64,000 nucleotides of DNA from assembly GCF_000769655.1 (NCBI RefSeq), contig NZ_CP008887.1, positions 62,001-126,000 of the forward strand, given 5' to 3'. The stretch comes from Thermococcus eurythermalis (GTDB lineage Archaea > Methanobacteriota_B > Thermococci > Thermococcales > Thermococcaceae). The position numbers and the translations under genes are program-made. This document shows, one piece after another, positions 47,261-56,046 of the stretch (within the stretch, counting starts at the first letter, position 1; the number at the start of each line of letters is the position of its first letter). The notes under the pieces were generated by a model. The model saw only the letters and a program-made list of their open reading frames with translations, was not told where the DNA came from and made no database searches.

Positions 47261-48147
47261 GAGTATTCCTCCCTTCGGGAAGAGCTTTTCGGCTTCTCAG
47301 GTGGCTGGTCGTCGAGGACGAAGTAAGCTTTTCCTCTTGCTCTTCCTAGACTCGCTGGAACTCCTGTGAGCTTGTACCATCCCTGCGAGGCCTTTGGGCT
47401 CTCTTTTGCTCCCTCTGACTTCTGGGTCAATACTGTTATATCCCTTGACTGGAGAAGCCAGAGAGTTCCGTCATAGGCCCACTCGATGTCCTGAGGACGG
47501 CCGAACAGGTCTTCCACTTCGAGGCCAGTCTCGATAAGCTCCCTCATTAAATGGCCTTTGACTTTGGAGGGGTCACGCGGAAGAAGGAGGTGCTGGCCGC
47601 TTGCTTCTCCGCTCACGAGTTTCTCGGGAGAACCTTTGACGAACTCCACGAGCGCCATATCGGGTTCGTTTGGAGAGCGCGTGAAGAGCACCCCAGAGAG
47701 TTTCGGGTTTATCTGCCTCTGGACTACGACTGCCATCTTCACATCTCCCTCGATTCCGAGGCGCTTCATGTACCCTTTCACGCACTCCGATTCGGTGCTT
47801 CTGAAAACCCGCTCGATGGCTTTTATCAGTTCGTCGAAAGAACTCACGTTGGGTACGCTCTCAAAAACACCGGCAAAACTCGCCCTTGAACTGTCCTCTA
47901 CGGTTGCGGAGCTCCTGACTACGACGGCGAACCTGCCCTCAAAAACGTAGGGAGATTGAAAGTATTCCCTGATTTCCTCGATAACCCTCTCCGGCAGGCT
48001 TCCGGTTTCTCTCCAGAGCTCGTAGGCCTTTGTGGTGACCACGAAGCCCTCGGGAACGTTGAAGTACCTCGTCAGGAGCGAGAGGCGGTGTGCTTTGCCA
48101 CCGATTTCTTCGATTGAGCCCCCTGCAGAGAGCGTACGGACGAACAT
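47257..48147 (-). CDS. PEP/pyruvate-binding ATP-grasp domain (first part of a split enzyme)
   Basis: A 296-residue PPDK_N-type domain: GGKAHRLSLLTRYFNVPEGF, VRSSATVEDSSRASFAGVFE, VQRQINPKLSGVLFTRSPNE, and DIEWAYDGTLWLLQSRDITV. It ends abnormally after GKAYFVLDDQPPEKP with KSSSRREEYS, out of frame with the following ORF. The change of frame lies near an AAAA run about 30 bp before the stop. Together with 46643-47260 it resembles a two-domain PEP-utilising or rifampin-phosphotransferase-like enzyme without a barrel. ATG 48147 has GGTGAGGTG upstream. Confidence 0.75.
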   Translation of the reverse strand: MFVRTLSAGGSIEEIGGKAHRLSLLTRYFNVPEGFVVTTKAYELWRETGSLPERVIEEIREYFQSPYVFEGRFAVVVRSSATVEDSSRASFAGVFESVPNVSSFDELIKAIERVFRSTESECVKGYMKRLGIEGDVKMAVVVQRQINPKLSGVLFTRSPNEPDMALVEFVKGSPEKLVSGEASGQHLLLPRDPSKVKGHLMRELIETGLEVEDLFGRPQDIEWAYDGTLWLLQSRDITVLTQKSEGAKESPKASQGWYKLTGVPASLGRARGKAYFVLDDQPPEKPKSSSRREEYS

Positions 48148-48176
48148 TTTCTAGCACCTCACCTTAGAGAGTGGCC

Positions 48177-49712
48177 TCATCCGAACGCGACGGCCCTCCT
48201 CAGGTTAGTTAAGTACACAAAGTAGTGGGAGTTCATCAGGTTCTCGTCGCTGTTTCCTGAGGGCTTTCTGTTGAAAACATCGGGCGTTCCCGCCATTAAA
48301 AGGACAAACCCTCCTCCCTTTGGATTCCTCAAGGCCTCAACGAGGAAGACCCCCTTGGAATATTCGACACCATCGAGAACGACGGAGTTATTCCTTATCA
48401 TCACGTATCTGTTGAGTTTGTGAGCAGTCGGCGAATTTAACGGCACGATGGCGATAATGTTGCCGCTTTCGAGCCCCTTCGTGAACGTCACTTTAAACCC
48501 TGCATTTTCAAGCATCTCAACGTAGCTTTTCACATACGTGCTCTCCAAGAGGTTTTGGGCAACGTAAAGCTTAACGCCCCTCGTTTTAAACGCCATGAAA
48601 GCCATTTCAATAGACGGTTCTGATGAGACGTTCCTCCAGAAGCCTTCCTTATACCAGCTCCCCATAAGCTTCGCGAGCTCGGGCATGAAGCTCTCGAAGG
48701 TGGGGTATTTTTCTTTATTGGGCATGTAGTCCGCTAAGTACGCCCGGTAAACCCTCCCAACGAGGTAGAACCCGAGGGCTTCCTGGCCCTTTATGAACCT
48801 CTCAGCGCTCTGGTTTCCCTCCGTTTTGAGGATGTAGTAAGCTTCAAACGCCCGGACAAAGGTCTCATCAAGGTAGGTCTTCCAATTAGAGTATCCCATA
48901 GAAGTCATGACGTCTTTCACCGGCGAGAACATTCCCTCATACTCCTTAAACTCCCGGTAGTGTCTCCCCACCGCGGGATTGACGAAGCTGTGGGCAAGCT
49001 CGTGGGCGGAAGCACTGCAGTAGGAATAAGTTCCGTTGGAGAACGAGCAGACGCCAAGAAAGGCGTAAACGGTATCGTTCGTCCAGCCGCCGTAGCTGTA
49101 GTATACCCCAAGGGGCTGGAGGATGAAAATCCAGCGGCCCTTTTTCTTCCCAAAGAAGTCCTCCTCGAAGCGGGGGAGGCTGAAAACGTCCGGATTCTCC
49201 TTAAGGAACAGCCCTATCTGCTCCCTGTAGAATCCCCTGTGGCTCTCGTAGAAGGCCGAAAAGTTCGATTCCCTGGCGAAATCTTTTATGGCTTTGGCGA
49301 GTTCGTTGAGGAGCTTTTTATCCCCGTGAACCCTCTCCACGAGATTGATACTCCACTCCGTGGAGTTCAGCTCCATTGCAAACCTGGGAATGGCATCGTA
49401 TCCCAAGCCCTCTCTCAGGGCTTTTCTGGCGAGGAATACTGCCCTGTGGTTCCTGTAGGGAGCGAAGTGCGAATTAACTTCCTGAGGGTAAGGGGTAAGG
49501 TTGTTGGAATTCCAGCCTGCGAGGTGGAAAACAACGTTCGTCAGCTCGGTGTAGGGGTTCACCTCGACACAGACGTTGCCTGAGCACTCGGAAACCGGGG
49601 AGACGTTGAGCTGGAAGTCCGGCTTCGGTGGAACGTGCGACTGGGAGAGGTAAAATGCAAAGAGTAGCACGAGCAAGGACAAAGGCACCAGCAGGAGTTT
49701 GGCTCTGGACAT
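48177..49712 (-). CDS. Secreted DUF4932-like protein with HExxH metalloprotease motif
   Basis: A 511-residue protein with an N-terminal signal/anchor (LLLVPLSLLVLLFAFYLS). The central domain has SASAHELAHSFVNPAVGRHY, an HExxH zinc motif, and downstream YLDETFVRAFEAYYIL (a candidate third ligand Glu). Many N-x-S/T sites fit an extracellular, glycosylated protein. The C-terminal part (ARGVKLYVAQ-like strand, GGGFVLLMAGTPDVFN) may be a separate domain. DUF4932 is my recollection. ATG 49712 has GGAGATTGG; TATA TTGATATAAAAACG lies upstream. Confidence 0.75.
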   Translation of the reverse strand: MSRAKLLLVPLSLLVLLFAFYLSQSHVPPKPDFQLNVSPVSECSGNVCVEVNPYTELTNVVFHLAGWNSNNLTPYPQEVNSHFAPYRNHRAVFLARKALREGLGYDAIPRFAMELNSTEWSINLVERVHGDKKLLNELAKAIKDFARESNFSAFYESHRGFYREQIGLFLKENPDVFSLPRFEEDFFGKKKGRWIFILQPLGVYYSYGGWTNDTVYAFLGVCSFSNGTYSYCSASAHELAHSFVNPAVGRHYREFKEYEGMFSPVKDVMTSMGYSNWKTYLDETFVRAFEAYYILKTEGNQSAERFIKGQEALGFYLVGRVYRAYLADYMPNKEKYPTFESFMPELAKLMGSWYKEGFWRNVSSEPSIEMAFMAFKTRGVKLYVAQNLLESTYVKSYVEMLENAGFKVTFTKGLESGNIIAIVPLNSPTAHKLNRYVMIRNNSVVLDGVEYSKGVFLVEALRNPKGGGFVLLMAGTPDVFNRKPSGNSDENLMNSHYFVYLTNLRRAVAFG

Positions 49713-49782
49713 CCAATCTCCTCTCGACGTTTTTATATCAACCGGTGTCTGTTGTATTTCCTAATTTAACAATTACCCACGA

Positions 49783-50238
49783 TTAGCCCCCTCCAAGCGC
49801 CGCTATGCCCCCACGCTTAAAGTACCTGCAGCTGAATATGAACGCGGCCAGTACAAGAGGCCAGAGAATGTACCTGCTCGGCAAAAGGGGATATACGAAT
49901 ATCATCGGAATGAGGAGCTTCTTTTCTTCAATCTCCGACATAAGTGCCACCATCGGGATTACGTCCGACCTCGAAACGAGGGCGTAGGGGACGACCGTTA
50001 AGATTTTGAAGAGCGCCCTTCCCAGGGCAACATCGCACGGGGTTACCGGAAGGGGAAGGAACCGTCGGAGCGGGTTCCTTATCTCCTCCTCAACACTCAC
50101 CACCCCAATCCAGACAAGGCCGAAGACGTAGGGCAGAATGTCGTGGAGGAGGAAAGAGGGAAGGGTTAAGAGGAGGTACGGGACGTAGTACCTCCAGTAC
50201 TTGAGGCCCATGAACTTGCAGAATGTGAGGGGAATCAT
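49783..50238 (-). CDS. ABC-type membrane protein, permease component B
   Basis: A 151-residue hydrophobic protein, MIPLTFCKFMGLKYWRYYVP, with four to five transmembrane helices and an inner loop EEEIRNPLRRFLPLPVTPCD resembling ABC-2 exporter permeases. It overlaps the next upstream permease gene (ATGA) and shares its operon with the ABC ATPase at 50846. It is short for a complete permease, so the two membrane proteins may form the pore together. Confidence 0.65.
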   Translation of the reverse strand: MIPLTFCKFMGLKYWRYYVPYLLLTLPSFLLHDILPYVFGLVWIGVVSVEEEIRNPLRRFLPLPVTPCDVALGRALFKILTVVPYALVSRSDVIPMVALMSEIEEKKLLIPMIFVYPLLPSRYILWPLVLAAFIFSCRYFKRGGIAALGGG

Positions 50239-50846
50239 CCAATCCCCTCCTTTTTCAGGTTGATGCTACACAGAGCACCCGCCCCAAGCAGGATGGCACT
50301 TATGGCCCACGCGAGGAGGGTAGCGTCAAGGAGCGAGATGAAAAGAAAGCTTCCAATTAGAGCCACTATCATTGCAAAGGCGGAGACCATCTTAACCCCA
50401 ACGTTCTTTATCCAGACAGAGGGAGAGATTAAGGCCGAACCCACCCCTCCTGCGAGGGCCGCGGCAACTATCGCGGGCGTAATGGAGACGCCACCATTCC
50501 CCACCGCTCTCCCCACGTACCAGAGAACGAAAGCGTTGAGCGCTCCAACAGCAAGGGAAATTGTGAGTGAGAGAAGCGCCCTGGCGCGGACTATGTCCCA
50601 GGGCTCAATGGGGAGTGCAAAGATTCCGGGGATAAGGCCGTTCTTAACGTCCTGTTTGTACCTCCCCAGGCTGGATGGGCCAAGTACAGCCACCAAGAAA
50701 AGCGGAAGTGCGGCTTCCCAGCTCTTGGTGGCAAGGCCGCGGAGGAGGGGGACTCCAAGCGGGATTGCCACAATGATGTAAAGGATGCCCCAAGAACGAA
50801 CGCTGGATTTTATGCGTTTCAGTTCGTGCTTCAGAACCGCGTCCAT
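50235..50846 (-). CDS. ABC-type membrane protein, permease component A
   Basis: A 203-residue polytopic protein, MDAVLKHELKRIKSSVRSWG, with about six helices. The segment YKQDVKNGLIPGIFALPIEP with WDIVRARALLS is like the first cytoplasmic loop of ABC-2 permeases. It overlaps the ATPase stop by 1 bp and the following permease by 4 bp. Confidence 0.65.
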   Translation of the reverse strand: MDAVLKHELKRIKSSVRSWGILYIIVAIPLGVPLLRGLATKSWEAALPLFLVAVLGPSSLGRYKQDVKNGLIPGIFALPIEPWDIVRARALLSLTISLAVGALNAFVLWYVGRAVGNGGVSITPAIVAAALAGGVGSALISPSVWIKNVGVKMVSAFAMIVALIGSFLFISLLDATLLAWAISAILLGAGALCSINLKKEGIG

Positions 50847-51679
50847 CAGCCCTCCCTCCGGATTGCCTTCATCAGGGGCATCACTTCCTCCAGAGCCACC
50901 CCCTTCTCTCTGCAGGCACTGACTATCTCATCAACACCTGCCCTTGAAACGATGATGACACTCTTTGGCCCAAGCTTGATACCATCGAGATTTTCAGTGC
51001 CTTCTCCTGAGACCACGTATGCGTTCGAAAACTCCTCAGGGCTAAAGTGAGCCAGCGTCCGACCACCCACCATCAGAACGACCCTGTCAGCCAAGCCCAG
51101 CGCAAACTCCGTTTCATGGGAAACCATGACAACTGCCGCACCGTTGTTTTTCAGCTCCCTGACGACATCAACGAGGAGCTCTTTTCCGCCGCTGTCAAGC
51201 CCGGAGAAGGGTTCATCGAGAAGAACCGCTTTGGGATGATATAGAAGCAGCCTCCCAATTTCCAGGCGCTTTCTCATACCCTTCGAGTACTGTCCGGCCT
51301 TTTTTCCAGCTTCCTCAGACAAGCCAACCCTCTCCAAGACAGAGTTTATGAAACCTGGGTCTGGTCTGCTACCGTTGTATAGCTCATAGAAAAATTCGAG
51401 ATTCTCTTTCCCGGTCAGGAGAACGTCCAGGACGTCAGAGTCCATGATAAACCCTATTTTTCTTCTCGTCTCCTTTGAAGAGTAAGGGTTCCCACCGCAC
51501 ACCCTTACCGTACCGGACGTAGGTTTGAGGAGACCGAGGCCGAGTTTTAGCAGTGTGCTCTTCCCGCTTCCGTTCGGTCCGACGAGAAGGACGCATTCTC
51601 CCGGCTCGGCTTTTAGGGTGACTTCTCTAAGAATCTCCTGGCCGTTGGCAGTGTATGAAACATGCTCATATTCAATCAT
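50846..51679 (-). CDS. ABC transporter ATP-binding protein (exporter type)
   Basis: A 277-residue ATPase. Walker A is LLVGPNGSGKSTLLKLGLG; the Q-loop region is IGFIMDSDVLDVLLTGKENL; the signature is QYSKGMRKRLEIGRLLLYHP; Walker B is AVLLDEPFSGLDSGGKELLV; the switch His is MVSHETEF. The last about 80 residues are an accessory domain (TENLDGIKLGPKSVIIVSRA). The substrate is unknown, but the CcmA/DrrA-like layout suggests export. ATG 51679 has GGGGGG upstream. Confidence 0.88.
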   Translation of the reverse strand: MIEYEHVSYTANGQEILREVTLKAEPGECVLLVGPNGSGKSTLLKLGLGLLKPTSGTVRVCGGNPYSSKETRRKIGFIMDSDVLDVLLTGKENLEFFYELYNGSRPDPGFINSVLERVGLSEEAGKKAGQYSKGMRKRLEIGRLLLYHPKAVLLDEPFSGLDSGGKELLVDVVRELKNNGAAVVMVSHETEFALGLADRVVLMVGGRTLAHFSPEEFSNAYVVSGEGTENLDGIKLGPKSVIIVSRAGVDEIVSACREKGVALEEVMPLMKAIRREG

Positions 51680-51877
51680 GAGAGTCCCCCCAGTGAACCC
51701 CACCATAGTAAGTGACGTGTATTCACTGATACAGTCACAGCGTTATTAATATTTCGTTGCGAGAACTTTTGACGTGCGTTAGTACTGACTCCTCGACAAT
51801 GCTCAAAAAGTCCGGAACATGGCACTAATAACACCCTATGGATTGAGGATTAAAAATTTAAAAACGGCAGGAGGAGC
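51680..51877. promoter_or_regulatory. Intergenic region between purQ and the ABC operon
   Basis: It holds the ABC promoter on the minus strand (AAATATTAATAACG, about 51740-51755). Downstream of that is an inverted repeat, AGTGA-CGTGTAT-TCACT (about 51711-51727), that could be an operator. A T-rich tract (TTTTTAAATTTTTAA on the minus strand, about 51850-51864) follows purQ and may terminate the purine operon. No ORF or RNA gene is seen. Confidence 0.4.
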
Positions 51878-52549
51878 TTATCTCCTCGCCCACTCCACCA
51901 TGCTCCTAAAGAGCCTCAGACCGTCCTCACTCCCTAAGAAGCGGTCGCTCGCACGCTCTGGGTGAGGCATCGTTCCGAGAACGTTCCCCCTCTCGTTCGC
52001 CACCGCCGCTATGTTAAGGACGGAGCCGTTGGGGTTTGCCTCTTCCGTCACGTTCCCGTTCTCGTCGCTGTACTGGAAGGTTATCCTGACCTTCGAGGGG
52101 TCGTCAACGTAGTAGTTCCCTTCAGCGTGGGCTATCGGCATCCGTATGACCTCGCCGGGCTCGTAGAGGGAAGTGAACGGCGTTTCAGTGTCGCCGACGC
52201 GGAGGTAAACCCACCTGCAGAGGAATCTTGGGATTCTGTTCGGCCTCAGTGCTCCGGGAAGGAGACCCGCCTCCGTGAGAACCTGGAACCCGTTGCATAT
52301 CCCGAGGACGGGCCTCCCCTCACGGGCGAACTCCTTAACCTCCTCCATTATCTTCTGACGGGCGGCTATCGCCCCGGCGCGCAGGTAGTCGGCGTAGCTG
52401 AAGCCCCCTGGGAGAACAACGCCGTCGAAGTCCTTGAGGCTCGTCTTATACCAGACGCGCTCTGCTTCTCCTCCAGCCTTCCTTATGGCCCTCTCCGTCT
52501 CAAAGTCGCAGTTCGTCCCAGGAAAGACGACAACGGCAAACTTGGGCAT
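51878..52549 (-). CDS. purQ: Phosphoribosylformylglycinamidine synthase, glutaminase subunit
   Basis: A 223-residue class I glutaminase of the FGAM synthase complex. N-terminus: [40 protein letters not shown]; nucleophile elbow [20 protein letters not shown]; His-Glu pair [20 protein letters not shown]. It is the last gene of the purD-purP-purS-purQ operon, with 1-bp spacing to purS. Confidence 0.96.
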   Translation of the reverse strand: MPKFAVVVFPGTNCDFETERAIRKAGGEAERVWYKTSLKDFDGVVLPGGFSYADYLRAGAIAARQKIMEEVKEFAREGRPVLGICNGFQVLTEAGLLPGALRPNRIPRFLCRWVYLRVGDTETPFTSLYEPGEVIRMPIAHAEGNYYVDDPSKVRITFQYSDENGNVTEEANPNGSVLNIAAVANERGNVLGTMPHPERASDRFLGSEDGLRLFRSMVEWARR

Positions 52550-52550
52550 T

Positions 52551-52793
52551 TCAGCTCACCGGCTCGATGCTGTACTCCCAGCTGTGGATTAGCGGGTTGG
52601 CGAGAAGCTTCCTGCACATCTCTTCAACTTCTTCCTCCGGCCTCTCGCTCTCAAGCTCGAACTCGAAGTACTTGGGGACGCGGAGGTTCTCCACCGCGTA
52701 GCCGAGGTTCCTGAGGGCGTTTCCTATGACCCTTCCCTCAGGGTCGTTAAGGCCTTCCTTAAGGCGGACGATGACGGTGACCTTCCATCTCAT
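52551..52793 (-). CDS. purS: Phosphoribosylformylglycinamidine synthase subunit PurS
   Basis: An 80-residue Pur[61 protein letters not shown]. It structurally links PurL and PurQ. ATG 52793 has GAGGTGG 5 nt upstream; GTG 52802 is less likely. It lies between purP paralogue 2 and purQ. Confidence 0.95.
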   Translation of the reverse strand: MRWKVTVIVRLKEGLNDPEGRVIGNALRNLGYAVENLRVPKYFEFELESERPEEEVEEMCRKLLANPLIHSWEYSIEPVS

Positions 52794-52803
52794 TCCAACC
52801 ACC

Positions 52804-53946
52804 TCAAGTTACCACCTTCTCAAGCTCGTCCAGCTCGATTGCGCGCTTGATTTCGAGGGCTACCCTCCGCCCGGTGCTCATCGGCTTCCTCCAGAGGGCG
52901 TTTCCGTAGGGGTGGCCCATCGCCATGTGAATGTTAGTCCCGCCGCCAGTCCTCGGCGCAACGTCGTAAATGTAGAAGTTGAGGTCTTTATCAACCGCCG
53001 TCTGGAGAGTAAAGGGCCCGATTATGCCGGGGGAGTAGTACTTCTTTGTCGCTTCAACGTACTTCTCGGCCATGTCGAAGACCTTCTCAAGGAGGGACTC
53101 ACGGAGCGTCGAGGAGGCGTGGCCGCAGACGGTGTATTCGGGCTCGAACTGGTGCTCCGGGAGGGTCAGCTGCTGGGAAGCCGGGAGGCGGACGTGGCCG
53201 TCGAGGCTCGTCTCAAAGCGCCAGTCTATTCCCAAAAGCTCAATCTCCCCGTCAATCGGCGAGTAGAAGAAGTCGAAGTTGAAGACCGGCCCGATTATGT
53301 AGCGCTCGATTCTCGCTTTGGCGAGGTCTTCCTCGGTAATCACACCGAGCCTGATGAGCCTCTCCGCTTTCTCGCGGAACTCCTTGTAGCTCGCCGCGGT
53401 GAAGAAGCCGCGCTCAAGCCTCTTCTTCGCGTGCGGGAGCTTGACGATGACGAGGCCAACTTCATCAATCTCCTCCGGCTTCACTGGTTCCGGGTAGGGG
53501 AGTCCAGCCTTCTCAAGCAACCAGTAGTAGCTCTTCTCCTCGCTCCGCTCCTCACTCCTGAGGAGGTTACGGCTCCCGAAGAGCGGGACGCGGAAGTCGT
53601 TCTCAACCCTGTCAATGCCGGTGTAGACCACGAACGAGCGGTTCGGCACGAAGATGACGTTCCTCTTCACGAGCTCGTCCTGAACCTCCACGACCTGGGC
53701 GAACTTCTCAAGCACCAGCACCTCGTCAATGAAGCCCTTCGTAAGGCCGTCCTTCGTCTTCCTCAGCCTGAAATACTCGGCGTAAGTCCTGTGCCTGCCC
53801 CTCTGGGCGATGACAAGAACCGGGAGGCCTTCCTCCTTGGCCCCGTCCGCTATGTCCAGGGCAGAGTGGCTCCCTATGACGCCGACGGTTATCTTTTCAG
53901 GGTCGTATTTTTCGAGGATGCTCAAAATCTCGTCGCGGCTTATCAT
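52804..53946 (-). CDS. PurP-like ATP-grasp protein, divergent paralogue
   Basis: A 380-residue PurP homologue: MISRDEILSILEKYDPEKIT, IGSHSALDIADGAKEEGLPV, VPLFGSRNLLRSEERSEEKS, PVFNFDFFYSPIDGEIELLG, YDVAPRTGGGTNIHMAMGHP. The Gly-rich ATP loop of canonical PurP is replaced by LPHAKKRLERGFFTAAS, and the substrate region reads FETSLDGHVRLPASQQ rather than [13 protein letters not shown]. It sits inside the purD-purS-purQ operon. It may catalyse a different late step such as IMP cyclisation, or have diverged in formyl chemistry; that is inference. ATG 53946 has GAGGTGG at 5 nt. Confidence 0.85.
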   Translation of the reverse strand: MISRDEILSILEKYDPEKITVGVIGSHSALDIADGAKEEGLPVLVIAQRGRHRTYAEYFRLRKTKDGLTKGFIDEVLVLEKFAQVVEVQDELVKRNVIFVPNRSFVVYTGIDRVENDFRVPLFGSRNLLRSEERSEEKSYYWLLEKAGLPYPEPVKPEEIDEVGLVIVKLPHAKKRLERGFFTAASYKEFREKAERLIRLGVITEEDLAKARIERYIIGPVFNFDFFYSPIDGEIELLGIDWRFETSLDGHVRLPASQQLTLPEHQFEPEYTVCGHASSTLRESLLEKVFDMAEKYVEATKKYYSPGIIGPFTLQTAVDKDLNFYIYDVAPRTGGGTNIHMAMGHPYGNALWRKPMSTGRRVALEIKRAIELDELEKVVT

Positions 53947-53956
53947 CTCAACCACC

Positions 53957-55273
53957 TCAGCATGGGTTCGACTTAAACTCCCTTCTGAGCTCTTGCATCA
54001 GCCTAATCCGCTTCTCAACGCTCTCCCTCGTCCCGATGTCCCTGCGGTAGAACAGCTCACCCTTGATGTGCGGGACCGCGCTCTCGGCAATCCTCTCGGC
54101 CTCTTCGAGGGTATCGGCAATTCCAACGACCGCTATGGCGCGGGAGCCGAGGAGCGTGAGGTTCTCGTCAATCGAGGCGTAGTAGAGCTTTGCCCCGGCG
54201 TCTTCAACGGCCTTCTCGTCAATTTCAACCTTTACACCCTTGACGGGGTTCACGGGGTAGCCCTTCGGTGCGAGGTACTTGACCACCGTTGCCCTTCCCT
54301 CAAACTCGGCCCTTCCAAGGTTGCCGTCCACTATTCCCTCCGCAATCTCAAGGAGGTTCGTCTTCAGAAGCGGGAGGACGTTCATCGCCTCGGGGTCGCC
54401 GAAGCGGGCGTTGTACTCGATTATCACCGGGCCCTCCCTGGAGAGCATGAACTGGCCGTAGAGGATTCCCTTGTAGGGCGTCCCGTTCTTCCTCATTGCC
54501 CCGACCGTCGCCTTCAGGGTCTCCAGGGCCCTCTCGTAGTCCTCCCTGGGGACGAAGGGGAGCAGGTGATTCGGACAGGAGTAGCTGCCCATTCCGCCGG
54601 TTATGGGGCCCTGGTCACCCTCGTAGGCGTGGGGGTAGTCCTGGGCTAGGGGCATGGGGATTACCCTCTTCCCGTCCGTGAAGACCTGGAGGGTGAACTC
54701 AACGCCGTCGGTACGCTCCTCTATGAGCACCCTCCCGTCCTTCCTGATGAGCTCCTCCGCGTATGCCTTGGCCTCCTCGTTGTCCTTCAGCTGGTAGCCG
54801 ACTACCTTGACGCCCTTTCCACCTGTGAGCCCGAGGGGCTTTACAACGACGGGCCTGCCAAAGTCGTCTACCCACGAGTGCATCTCGGAGACGTCCTCAA
54901 AGACGCGGAAGAGCTTCCTGCCCGGGATTTCGTACTCTTCCATAAGCGAGCGGGCGAAGGCCTTGTCCGTCTCAAGCCTCGCCGCTTCTCTGCTCGGCCC
55001 GACGGTGGGGATTCCATTCTCTTCGAGGGCGTTTACGATGCCCTTCTCAAGGGGTGCCTCCGGGCCGATGAAAGCCAGATCAACCCCCCAGTTCAGGGCG
55101 GACTCAAGGACTTTTCCGACATCAGTCTCTTTTGCCAGGCCATAACCTGAAGCAAGCCTTGCGAGGCCTGGGTTCCTGTGCTTCGAGACCACGTAGAGCT
55201 CGGCGCCGCTCCTCACGAGCGCCTCGCCGATGGCGTTCTCCCTGCCGCCACCTCCAACGAGCAGAACCTTCAT
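53957..55273 (-). CDS. purD: Phosphoribosylamine-glycine ligase
   Basis: A 438-residue ATP-grasp enzyme making GAR. N-terminus MKVLLVGGGGRENAIGEALV; FIGPEAPLEKGIVNALEENG; VVKPLGLTGGKGVKVVGYQL; YPHAYEGDQGPITGGMGSYS; IIEYNARFGDPEAMNVLPLL. ATG 55273 has GGTGAA 5 nt upstream. It is the first gene of a four-gene purine operon, with a purine-type element upstream of its TATA. Confidence 0.96.
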   Translation of the reverse strand: MKVLLVGGGGRENAIGEALVRSGAELYVVSKHRNPGLARLASGYGLAKETDVGKVLESALNWGVDLAFIGPEAPLEKGIVNALEENGIPTVGPSREAARLETDKAFARSLMEEYEIPGRKLFRVFEDVSEMHSWVDDFGRPVVVKPLGLTGGKGVKVVGYQLKDNEEAKAYAEELIRKDGRVLIEERTDGVEFTLQVFTDGKRVIPMPLAQDYPHAYEGDQGPITGGMGSYSCPNHLLPFVPREDYERALETLKATVGAMRKNGTPYKGILYGQFMLSREGPVIIEYNARFGDPEAMNVLPLLKTNLLEIAEGIVDGNLGRAEFEGRATVVKYLAPKGYPVNPVKGVKVEIDEKAVEDAGAKLYYASIDENLTLLGSRAIAVVGIADTLEEAERIAESAVPHIKGELFYRRDIGTRESVEKRIRLMQELRREFKSNPC

Positions 55274-55304
55274 GAGCTTCACCATTTATTTGTTAAAAAT
55301 TCCA

Positions 55305-55335
55305 GTTTTTAAGCTTTGTTTTGACATAAAAATTT
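55305..55335 (-). promoter_or_regulatory. purD promoter with putative purine operator
   Basis: Toward the gene: ATTTTTATGTCAAAAC, then AAAGCTTAAAAAC (BRE/TATA), then GGAATTTTTAACAAATAAAT. The upstream block matches those at purL and purC; a TTTTTAACA-like block downstream also recurs at purL and purT. Confidence 0.6.
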
Positions 55336-55412
55336 GTAATCAAGAACTGCCGTTCTGAGTAACCACCTACACCAATAATTTATTAGGACTAAGACATACT
55401 TATGAATACGTG

Positions 55413-56045
55413 ATGCCTATGGTGCCGAAGGAGCTTAGCGATCTCCCGCCCTCATCAGTCGGTGCGATTATCTCACGGGGCTGCGAAGCAAATGGAGACC
55501 TTATCGGGCTGGAGCTTATGGCAAGGGTACTCAAAGACGGCAAAAAGGTGTTCTTGGCGCTCTACGAGCCGTTCCTGACGTTCAAGTCCAACATCGAAAA
55601 GTTTGGAATCTCCCTGGACGACGTTCTCGGCAGGAACCTCTTCATACTCGACATATTCGGCAGTTTCAAGAGGATAGAGCGGGATATTGAGGGAGTAATC
55701 CAAATCAAGGGATACCTCGATGACGGCGTCTTTGCAGAGCGTTTTGAGGAGATAGGAAAGAAAATGCTTGAAACCGTCAGTCCAGATGAAGACGTCTGGT
55801 TTTTCACATACTTGAGTTCGGGGGCGTGTAAGGTATTCTCCAACCCGCTCAGGACTGTCAGGCTGGTCTGGTCAGAAGTTCATGACGTAATGGAAACAAC
55901 CAAGAATATACGCATTGTTTTACTGTACAACAGCAAAGAGTGTCCAGAGCTTGAGGAAATCTTCTACCTCTACGCCGATGTTGTTGTGGAGGTCTTTTTA
56001 GAGAACGGAAAGCGGAGAGTTCTCGTGACCAAGGGGGGTGCTTGA
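55413..56045 (+). CDS. DUF257-type protein (degenerate RecA-like fold)
   Basis: A 210-residue protein like the Thermococcales family DUF257 (PF03192): LPPSSVGAIISRGCEANGDL, GLELMARVLKDGKKVFLALY, GRNLFILDIFGSFKR. The position of a P-loop is occupied by ISRGCEANGD, so nucleotide binding is unlikely. ATG 55413 has no Shine-Dalgarno; TATA (ATAATTTATTAGG) lies about 38 bp upstream, so the leader is very short. It overlaps or abuts the related gene 56047. Confidence 0.75.
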   Translation: MPMVPKELSDLPPSSVGAIISRGCEANGDLIGLELMARVLKDGKKVFLALYEPFLTFKSNIEKFGISLDDVLGRNLFILDIFGSFKRIERDIEGVIQIKGYLDDGVFAERFEEIGKKMLETVSPDEDVWFFTYLSSGACKVFSNPLRTVRLVWSEVHDVMETTKNIRIVLLYNSKECPELEEIFYLYADVVVEVFLENGKRRVLVTKGGA

Positions 56046-56046
56046 G

